Assembly: GCA_964036295.1 (NCBI GenBank)
Contig: OZ038472.1
Span: forward strand, 12,520,068 to 12,584,067
DNA: 64,000 nucleotides
Direction: 5' to 3'
DNA from: Plumapathes pennacea
Lineage: Eukaryota; Cnidaria; Anthozoa; Antipatharia; Myriopathidae
Shown piece after piece: positions 55,871-64,000 of this stretch. How positions within the stretch are numbered: the stretch's first letter is position 1; each line of letters starts with the position of its first letter. Both the position numbers and the translations under genes were made by a program. The notes beneath the pieces are model-generated. The model did no database searches and was not told the origin of the DNA. It saw only the letters and a program-made list of their open reading frames with translations.

Positions 55871-56846
55871 GTCATTATTGAGGGGAAAGAAGTCCACATA
55901 CACGCTTGACTGTACCCTTATTTGTTACTAGGCAACTGGAGCGCCTTTCTCTTGTTTGGTACACACGGCAAAACCCATGAGTCTTTTGACATTATGTTTT
56001 GGCCAAGTTGGCTTCACACAGGAAATTCAGTGGGATCTTTCTTAAGGCCCGCGCCAACAAACGCAACATGTTGAAGTAAGTGGGCTACACTCCCTGTATA
56101 TGATCGCAGAGAAGCCATCACAACCAAAGTTTTTTCAGGAAATATGCAATAACACGAGCCACACAAGCTACACCACTTATTGACCGAGCCCAACGAATCC
56201 TCTGTTAATCTAAGAAACAGGCGAAAATTCAACATCCCTCTTTGTAAGACTGTTTGTACAAAATTCAGCTTTTAAGCTGCAATGTTTATACTTAATGAAC
56301 TATCTATCTATCTAACACCCTTTGCGAACCGTAAGTGTTGTTGGAGTCCGCAATTATGAGCCCGATGAAAATAGAAAATGGAAAGTCATCGCAATTGCTG
56401 CTCTACCGTCGCATGGAGCATTCAGTGCACACTGTTGGGCCAGCAATCATGTTGCGTTCGTTTGCACGGACATTTAAGCGATCACCTCACGAAAGTATCG
56501 ATTGGTTTCTGGCAGTCAAATTACTATTGGTAAAACTTCTCGTACGTAAGCGACCATTTCAGACTGTAAAATTCCAACAGCTTCTTGGTAGAAACTGCAC
56601 CCGTAGCGTGTGTAGAAAGCGCAATTGATTGTTTTGAACTAAATTTATATCAATTTAGGGAATAATGGATAAATGTATGTATGAATTATGGAACAGTAAA
56701 ACATCTGCTTGGTTTGCCAACTGATATTTTATTTTACTTTCCTACGCTGAACTGTGAAGAACATTTTTATGTTTACAACCGCTAAAATGTTTACCAGCTT
56801 TTGGTAAACAAGTCTGTGGTCCATTTGTCGGGGTGATCCAGTTTTA
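55871..56846. other. Spacer downstream of the 57.5 kb gene
   Basis: Parallels 26781-27775. The open stretch at 56335-56628 is not frame-conserved with unit A. Confidence 0.4.
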
Positions 56847-57523
56847 TCATACACCTGTAAAATGAAAAGGTGCCATTTGATTTTAATATTCTATAATAGT
56901 AATAATTGTAATTGGTGGGGGGAGGGGCGGACAAGGAAGAAAGAAGGCGCGCGGGGGACGACGGGACCCCGTGCGCTTGATTTTCTCTCCTCCATGCCTC
57001 CGCGCACGTTAAACGCAATAACCAGTGTACTCTGATACTCTGAGAAGCCTTTGCGGAGGAGAGAGGGCATTCTGAACTTAACCGTGATCAAACAGGTAAT
57101 AATAAAAGAAGACACAGATCAATCATTCTCCATCACATAACCACGCCGACTTGGGTAAAAAGTACTTTTGCGACTTGTGTGTGAAACCATTCAATATAAA
57201 GTAAGACAAAAAAAAAAAAAAAAAAGGATATTACCATAGCAGCATATCGGACGTGTTTTGTTGTGACAACTGTCTACAATCCGCATAGTGCACGGGCAGC
57301 CTCTTGCGACAGTGACACAAGATCCCCCGGCTTGGTTGCACTGAATATCTGTCCATGGACGAAAGAAATGTAATTTATCGCTCATTGCAGTTGAAACTGA
57401 AATACATTACTGCTAAAAAGTTTTAAATTTCAAAGGAGACGAAGTACCTGCTGGGTCCCACTGTTGAGCAATACTTAACACCACATAAAGCATCAACAGG
57501 CAGATGAAAGTCTTCATATTCAT
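56847..57523 (-). CDS. Secreted beta-defensin-like cysteine-rich peptide (lineage H, unit B copy)
   Basis: Exon 1 57523-57448, 99 bp intron, exon 2 57348-57235, exon 3 56854-56847; about 65 residues. The protein is identical to that of the gene at 27776-28474; exon 2 differs by one silent Arg codon. This near-identity contrasts with the strong divergence between the lineage G pair at 18.6 and 47.7 kb. Intron 2 is shorter because the G run is contracted. A poly-A tract lies just after the exon 2 donor. Confidence 0.78.
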
Positions 57524-58232
57524 TTCGATGAACTGCACTGTAGAATGACACATCATCATTGATTGTTTGGGAAAAAAAAAAGCTTCAGATGATATTAAGA
57601 GATCACTTGTTATCAAAGTACCATATACTGCTCCTGTGAGTTCGATAAATATTCAATTTTAAAACTATAGTGAAGAATGTAATTTACTTCTCGGCTTCTC
57701 TCCAACATGTCTCAGTCTCAGCTGGAATGGATATCTACTTTGATGTTTCAAGAAATTATAAGCAGTACTTTGTATTTCAGGGATGAATACTATTTGTGTT
57801 GTACTTACGAAAATGAGTATACCCAATACCCCATGGAAATAGTTTATCAGCTGCTAACTATCACCGCGCGAATAATTGAAAGAAATTGTCTAATTGCTTT
57901 ACATCTCCAAACCAAAGGAAAACCTTGTATGTGGGGATACTTGTATCAATCCACGAGTAATACATAATACGGTATTAATATATATTTCTGGGCCCGGTTG
58001 CTCGAAAGCCGATTAACCCTTTCGTTCCTAATAGTCAGATCCATTTCGATTTTCTCTTTCAGTTTCTCACCAGAAACATATGATACAGTAGAGAGAACTT
58101 AGCTTTTGATATCTTGCTAAGATGAAAGCTGATTAAAACTATCAATTCTCACTACATTACTCATAGATTTTGCTCCTAAAAGATTGGGAGAATCTGCACT
58201 TTGAGCTTGGGAGTGAAAGGGTTAAGCTAATC
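57524..58232. other. 5' flank of the 57.5 kb gene and unit end
   Basis: Equal to 28475-29175. A plus-strand open frame (57707-57967) is not kept in unit A. Confidence 0.4.
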
Positions 58233-58778
58233 CAGGATTAACGCCGGAAATTCTTTCTCTCGACCTCTCTGCCAATTAACTGGAAGGTTTCGTTCGAAGA
58301 TGGATTGAAAAACCTTTGTTCCAGCTTAAAATATATCAAGGAAGTCGCTGTTGACGAAACCTTTACATTTTCATGCTTACAAATGACAAGAAGGTTTAGA
58401 CCTAATCTTGCAGGATTGGCCTAGTACTGTTGCTTTTAAAAACCGGGCCCTGGCCCTCAGGGACCAGGGTAGCCAATACACAACACTGGCACGAAATACG
58501 TCGTACTTTGAACTACGTATATCAATCGGTTATGAGCTGCATAGAACGGCTGATATTGCCTACATGCATTACTTACCTTTTTTGCTGTTACCAAACAATC
58601 GAGAGCCGTGTACAAGTATGTTACTCGCGTCTGAACTTATTTTCTTTTTTCACTGTTGCGGGGCTCAGGTGGATCTGCTCTTTCGGAGTGAAAACGAAAC
58701 GCATTCAGGCTTGCACGCTATTGGTATAAATTCTAAAAGGTTGACACAAAAATGGTACACCATTGTCACTGATGTTTG

Positions 58779-58898
58779 AACGTGAGGCTGGTGTGGATCT
58801 GGGTCACTCGCCAAAGAATGTTGTCTGACGTTTTGTGTGTTGGATGAGCACATTCCTAACGCCGTTCGACACTTGTTTTTACACACCAACCTCACGTT
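58779..58898. mobile_element. 120 bp MITE (unit C)
   Basis: Same form as 547-666. Confidence 0.7.
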
Positions 58899-59178
58899 TA
58901 TCCACTATTATACGTTTAATTACTCTGCCATGCCGACACAGGGGCAAAACTGTAGCTCTCCGAGGGGCTAGACGCATTCCATTGTACGTATATATGAGTT
59001 ATAAGACCTGTTTCAAACTTCACAAGCGTCGACTACAATGTAAATTAACTGAAACAATAGATTATGCTCATTGCTCGTGGCCAAGTCGACGAGCTTAGGA
59101 CTGCAAGTGAATGATATTTTTTTTCTGGATGTGTATGTGGTATATCTTGAAAAATGTACCAATTGGAGTGATATAAAT

Positions 59179-60090
59179 TGCCCAGCAACTAGTTGGACTA
59201 GACGAAAGTGTAAGAATATCGATACATTAGCATATTATAGGTAATGGCATAAGAAAATGAAAATGTTACTATTTAAGGTTCCTGTGCTTGTTCATGTTCC
59301 TCTTGTAAAAACCAACTTTAAGTGTGCTAGGTTAAATATTTTGTAAAGAGATAGCTTTCCAAAACATCACACACTGAAAAAACTTTCTGAATGACCCAAG
59401 CGTTACAAATAAGGCACCAAGCCAGAGAAAGGTGTTCCAATATTGTTCCTGAACTAGTTGGACAAGATGCCGGAAAGTGTAAGAATGTCGAGTCATGCAT
59501 TAGCATAAGGAAATGGAAATTGTTTTTATTTTCCTATAATCCTGCATAAAGTTCCTTTGCTATGCGCATGTTTACAGCGAAAACCAGGCTTAACTGTGAC
59601 AGAAAAGGTTTTTTTTATAGAGATAGCTGTCCCAAACATCACACACTGAAGTAAAACTTGCTGAATAACCCAAGTGTTTAGCGACTGTTGAACAGCACTA
59701 CAAATATGGCACCAAACCAGAGAAAGGTTTTCAATTTCAATACTGCTCGTGTAAGAACTTCCATACATAAGCATATAAGCTTTAACAAAAAATAGATGAA
59801 ACCTTTTCCATTTTCTTATGCTTCAGCATACTGAAAGTTCTTGTGCTTCCACTTCCGTCGCGTTAGTTTTCAATACTGAGCGCATTTAATTCTTTTGTGC
59901 CTTCTGCTTACGTCGCTATAGTGAAGGCCAAAATCAATGATGACTAAAATGTTGGCTATATGGAGATAGTTCTCAAAAACCATTGCCAATCAAGTAACTT
60001 GCTGAAAGAGACCAGTTAAAGTAACTGTGGGCCATTGCATCGTTACAAATACATGGCCAAGGCAAAGAAAGGCGTTTAAATTACCTAGCA
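59179..60090 (-). repeat. Satellite-like tandem array (unit C)
   Basis: Counterpart of 945-1880. Confidence 0.7.
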
Positions 60091-60422
60091 ACTAGTAGGC
60101 ACTGAAATATCAATAAGAGAGCTGTGAATTGCTTCTACCCAAGTTTTATTTTTGCGTAAGTTAATGATATTGGTGCCAATGAACTGTTCCCAGTGCATGC
60201 TGGTCTTTTTCTATTTATTTGCCTGGATCGGTGAGGAGGCGGGAAACACAAACGTGATATTACTGTGGTTATGCTGAATGGTGCAAAAAATTGTCTGACT
60301 CGTATTGTGGGGCACATTATTTATAAAAAACGCAATCATTTTGGCACTCGATATATCCATATTAACCTCAAGTTGAAAACAGTGGTGTACAATTTTGTGT
60401 CGATCTTTCTTTTTCGGAATAA

Positions 60423-60560
60423 CCAATAGGACGCCAGGTTGACCTCATAAATATAACGCCCTGATTACTCTCTTTACCATTTCTGGACCGACCGCGAAGC
60501 TGCATATCCTGCACCCGAGAAGACTTCAATCAAAAAGAAACCAAACGAAGAAACTAAACG
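60423..60560 (+). promoter_or_regulatory. Promoter and leader exon upstream of the unit C CBM14 exon
   Basis: CCAAT 60423-60427, CATAAATATA, leader exon ending at 60560, donor GTGAGA at 60561. Confidence 0.55.
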
Positions 60561-60667
60561 GTGAGAACTGAATTTATTTTTTTAATCTATGGCTATCGCA
60601 ATTTCGAGAGTCGCTTTGTTTGACTTAAAACTGATATGGTTTATCCCCCAGCTTCTCTTTGTAAATT

Positions 60668-61210
60668 AACTGGTTCGCATATTAAATTCTCTGTCCTCCG
60701 CAGAGGCCTCATGGGGGAGGGGGAGAGGAAAGAGGAACAGTCGGCGTGCGGGGGATGGCGGGCGCTTGATTAATCTCTCCCCTTGGTTCCCGCGTGCTTT
60801 TCATTCCCCACGCAAAATTAACCAAAAATCGAAGACAGAAACCTGTGCAGAGAAGAGTCTTCTGTGTCCAGCCTTTAAATGAGTGAGAACCTCAAATTGG
60901 TCCTATCTATCTTAGTAAAGGTGGCATCTTCAAAAGAGTTTTTTAGCGGTGCGTGTGGTTACAGTTTTGACAGACTTATTTATCGTTCGGAAAAACTGGA
61001 AAGCTGGGTAAAAAACCGACAACAAGTGAGCCTTGGGTCTTGGAAACGGTGCAGATTATAACGTGTGTCAGATTGTACACCCCAGGGAGATTAAAGTGTA
61101 TGAGTTTCATTTTTACTGTTTTACAGTAAACAAAAGGCCGGCATTGTCTTTATCACATTAAGTATAGGACAACTGAATCATTGGGAACACCCGCTTGATG
61201 ATGCAACTGA
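60668..61210 (+). repeat. Dispersed GC-rich block (unit C, first)
   Basis: Matches 2437-2960 with a short deletion near 61139. Confidence 0.6.
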
Positions 61211-61414
61211 TGTTTATAGGATTTTGCGAGGTTGCTGAGCGGGACGGACGCTTCATTTTTTCTCCGCTACCATCTCGACTTTTCAACCCTTTTCTACCCC
61301 TTGGTTCGCTCATCTTTATTTCAAGGGACATTAGCAGCCGTGTTATGTAAGACTATACAAAGAGAGGCGACCATATGGTATTTTTGATGTTTTGACGAGC
61401 CACGGAAATTCAAA

Positions 61415-61762
61415 ATGGCCTCTGGTACAAGATCTAGAGCAAGCTCAGCAGCAGACCTCGATGTCAAGGAGCTCCTGAAACAAGAACTACAGGACTGTTT
61501 GTCTTTACGTGAATTCAAAGATGTTCTTATAGAGGCGCTCAGAGATTCTCTGAAAGATGCTATTAGCGAAGCAGTCAATGTTGTAGTCAAACCTCTGCGT
61601 GATGAAATCAGCCAGCTCAAGAAGGAACTTGCCGAAGTCCGAGAAAAAGCAAACGACAAAAGTCATTTAAGGCCGAGCGGCACACTTCCACCCAAAATTA
61701 TGTTGCAGTATTTCATTCTGTATCTGATTGTTTATCATTTTAGCCAACTTCTGCGTAGGTAA
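61415..61762 (+). CDS. Coiled-coil ORF fragment, frame intact (retroelement ORF1-like)
   Basis: 115 codons from an ATG. A Ser/Ala-rich start is followed by helical heptads (Leu-Leu-Lys-Gln-Glu-Leu, later Glu-Ile-Ser-Gln-Leu-Lys-Lys-Glu-Leu) to about residue 85. The last 20 or so codons run into the CBM14 intron and its acceptor and are probably not coding. The frame lacks the four-base insertion of unit A. No signal peptide, so joining to the secreted CBM14 exon is unlikely. Confidence 0.4.
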   Translation: MASGTRSRASSAADLDVKELLKQELQDCLSLREFKDVLIEALRDSLKDAISEAVNVVVKPLRDEISQLKKELAEVREKANDKSHLRPSGTLPPKIMLQYFILYLIVYHFSQLLRR

Positions 61763-61940
61763 ACTGGGTGGTGTGTACGCTGACCCGAATGACTGCACCG
61801 GGTTCATCAGTTGCGCCAACGATCAAACATACTTTATGCGCTGTCCCAGCGGTCTCCTCTTCAACCCCGCACATCTGGTCTGTGATTGGCCGCGGAATGT
61901 AGACTGTGATAGTGGCAGCGGCGTCGTTCCACAGTTGTAA
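61744..61940 (+). CDS. CBM14 chitin-binding exon (unit C)
   Basis: Same exon as 3524-3720, with the same six-cysteine pattern and stop. It has a Pro-to-Ala change between cysteines 4 and 5. The acceptor is tttTAG instead of ttCAG, still functional in principle. The start exon is again not found. Confidence 0.75.
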
Positions 61941-62459
61941 CTGTAAGTTCCGAGCAGGCGACACCGCAGATATACGTTCTTGACGTCACTTCCGTTAGTC
62001 AGCGTTCGTCGTCATTGGCTAGTTTAACTCGGTCTGGCTCGAGGTAAAATTTCACTCCGTGTGCAAGGCTCGTTCTTTTTTTGTGTGCACAACTATATAT
62101 CATAGAAAAGTGCATCGGACTAACTTATAGTTGAATATTGAGTCCAAGACCCGACTAAGAAAGATCCGTCAATTTTCGTGTCGGTACAGGCAGAATTGTC
62201 GCACTCCGTAATTGGCTTGACAAGTTCTCGATTTTGTTTTAATTGTTTGTGATTGGTCGTTCTCTCCTTTGCAGGATTACATGCACTGGCACCATGAAAA
62301 CCAGCTTTAATTTCATATTATGACCGCTGCTTTGACCGAAATAAAATAATATAAGCCAATATAGCAATAGCAATCCTTGGTTGTGTAATAAATAAAAAGT
62401 TCTCTAAATGACCGTTTGGTTCCCTCGTACGCGGTTCTTTGTTATCCTCGTCAGTAAAG

Positions 62460-63010
62460 CATAAATTAACTGGTTATCACATTATAGAGGAGGGGGGAGG
62501 GAAAAGGACACGTGGGCGCGCGGGGGACGACGGGAGCTTGATTAATCTCTCCCCAAGTCACTGCGCGCTTTTCATTCCCCACGCAAAATCAACCAGAAAA
62601 CGAACAAAGAAACGTATGCAGAGAAGAGACTTTTGTGTCCAGCCTTTAAAGAGCGAGAACCTCAAATTTGTCCTATTCATCTTAGTTAAGGCGACGTATC
62701 TTGAAGAGTTAAATTTTAGCGATGCTTGTGAACTTATTAAAGGAGACATTTACGATTTGACAGACTTATTCATCTTTCAGAAAATCTGGGTAAAAAGCCG
62801 ACAACAAATTCTTGGGTTTGGGAAACGGTGCAGAATATAATATGTGTCAGATTATACACCCCAGGGAGATTAAAGTGCATGAGTTTCATTTTTACTGTTT
62901 CAATAGTTGTAACTCTAAAAGGCCGTAAGACGGCATTGTCTTTGTCACATTAAGTATAGGACAAATGAAACATTGGGAACACCCGCTTGATGATGCAATT
63001 GATGTTTATT
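62460..63010 (+). repeat. Hybrid GC-rich block (recombination junction)
   Basis: The proximal part follows the variant at 4262-4700 ('cttgaagagttaaat', 'gaacttattaaag'). The distal part follows that at 8600-8760 ('gtataggacaaatgaaacattggg'). The switch lies between about 62760 and 62960. Confidence 0.7.
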
Positions 63011-63591
63011 TTACTTTCCCATTACATAACTGCGGCCACAGTTTAAAGTTTATAACCCTTAAATTTCTATCCACTTCTTCAATCAAATCGTTTTGATTTG
63101 TGTCCATGCGTCACGGTTTGTACCATATTCCTTGTTTCTGTGAGGGAGGTGGCACCCATACTGCCGGTTTGAGAGCTGAAGAGTAGAATGTCAGTAGCTG
63201 AAAAGGTTTAACACTGGTAATAATAGTATATGTGAATGTTCTTTTTTGATGCATTTAACCCCCATTTAACACTGTTGATATTCAGGTTTATTTGTGTGCC
63301 TTTAATTAATTGTATTAGCCGAGCCATAAATACAACTAAAAGAAGAAGAAGAGTTTCAATTTATCTACTTGAATTGCCAAAGGTCGCCTGTTAGCAGGAA
63401 TTGAGGTAAAATTAAAGTTGAATCCACCTTCTCCGTCTAAATCACTGTCGTCAACGCTCAATCTTATTGATGATGAAAAGTAGACAATCAGAAAAGCGGG
63501 AAATGACATGTTATTGTAAAATAAGCATTCTCAAAAAAGAAAAAGAATTAAGTCATTGTGTATTTGAAAAAAGAAGAAAAATCGACCTTAC
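63011..63591 (-). other. 3' flank of the 63.8 kb gene
   Basis: Matches A 8760-9090, then A 9530-9755. Confidence 0.45.
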
Positions 63592-63855
63592 CGCAGCACG
63601 TGGGAATTTGGGGATCCTTGCATAAAGGGGGGCCTGAGTCTCCAATCTGACCATTCGGGCAGGGTACTAAAGCAGAGCAGTACCCACCTTTTTTTACACA
63701 TTTTTTATCTGTTGGCGGCGGAGAGAAGATAATATTGTCAACATATTGTCAACTTATAATTACCGCCAATATTTTCGTATATACAAAGTACCTTTTTGCG
63801 CGGCAATAGTCCCCACAAAAACCAGAAACAGGCAGATGAAAATCCTTGCATTCAT
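63592..63855 (-). CDS. Secreted beta-defensin-like cysteine-rich peptide (lineage G, unit C)
   Basis: Exon 1 63855-63792, phase-1 intron, exon 2 63708-63592 with C-x6-C-x5-C-x12-C-x7-CC. Differs from the unit A gene at 9756-10019 by one Ser-to-Pro change before the fourth cysteine. The third exon is unresolved. Promoter and leader exon lie beyond the window end. Confidence 0.78.
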
Positions 63856-64000
63856 TTTGATGTACTATTGAATAAAGTGAAAAGATAAATTTATCAGTCA
63901 ACAATTGGTCTACATTTGGTAAAATTGTTGTATGAATAATATCACTTTTCGATTCAAATCTACACTACGACTAAAAATCACAAAGGAAATTTCTTCACCA

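Larger units (their letters stand above)
58233..64000 (+). repeat. Tandem unit C (partial, cut by window end)
   Basis: Third copy. It follows unit A 1-4700 including the CBM14 exon, then jumps to sequence matching A from about 8690 onward and ends inside the 5' flank of a defensin-like gene. The segment equal to A 4.7-8.7 kb, which holds the broken gene at 5.6 kb, is missing. About 440 bp equal to A 9090-9530 is missing too. Confidence 0.88.

Noticed and set aside
56335..56628. 97-codon plus-strand frame downstream of the 57.5 kb gene
   Set aside because: Its start and upstream frame are not kept in unit A and no domain is recognised.

Overview
The window is eukaryotic, AT-rich and intron-bearing, and most likely comes from a cnidarian, probably a stony coral. 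The reasons are small intron-split secreted cysteine-rich peptides, Penelope-like retroelements with GIY-YIG endonucleases, a SINE whose body resembles one I remember from corals, many hairpin MITEs, and metazoan TADA1 exons. The species cannot be named from sequence alone. No rRNA, intact tRNA gene, CRISPR array or bacterial operon is present.

Layout: the window holds two full copies and part of a third copy of a roughly 29 kb tandem unit (A 1-29175, B 29176-58232, C 58233-64000, cut by the window end). Inside each unit, smaller modules recur in both orientations. A complete module has a ~290 bp-monomer satellite array, a CCAAT/TATA promoter with a non-coding leader exon, a 0.65-2.2 kb first intron, a signal-peptide exon, a short phase-1 intron, and a cysteine-rich exon. 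About 0.7 kb of shared 3' flank follows.

Genes: the main content is a family of small secreted peptides with beta-defensin-like cysteine spacing (C-x6-C-x5/6-C-x9..12-C-x6/7-CC). Lineage G members are at 10.0 kb(-), 18.6 kb(+), 38.2 kb(-), 47.7 kb(+), 50.3 kb(-) and 63.8 kb(-), with a broken one at 5.6 kb(-). Lineage H members are at 28.4 kb(-), 44.1 kb(+) and 57.5 kb(-), with a frameshifted one at 15.0 kb(+). Units A and C also carry a single CBM14 (peritrophin-A) chitin-binding exon downstream of a copy of the same promoter block. Unit B carries the first three exons of a TADA1 (SAGA subunit) gene. In unit A a Penelope-like element stands where exons 1-2 should be.

The array looks like a fast birth-and-death locus. 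Genes are cleanly deleted in one unit and kept in another, leaving orphan promoters. Unit C has a hybrid block that looks like unequal recombination. Unit B carries an inverted promoter/satellite copy split by a Helitron-like insertion with an STPR-repeat ORF. Between the 18.6 kb and 47.7 kb paralogues nearly all divergence lies in the cysteine-rich exon, while promoter, signal exon and intron are almost identical. A plausible reading is a rapidly diversifying antimicrobial or venom-type peptide array. Function is inferred from cysteine spacing and signal peptides only.
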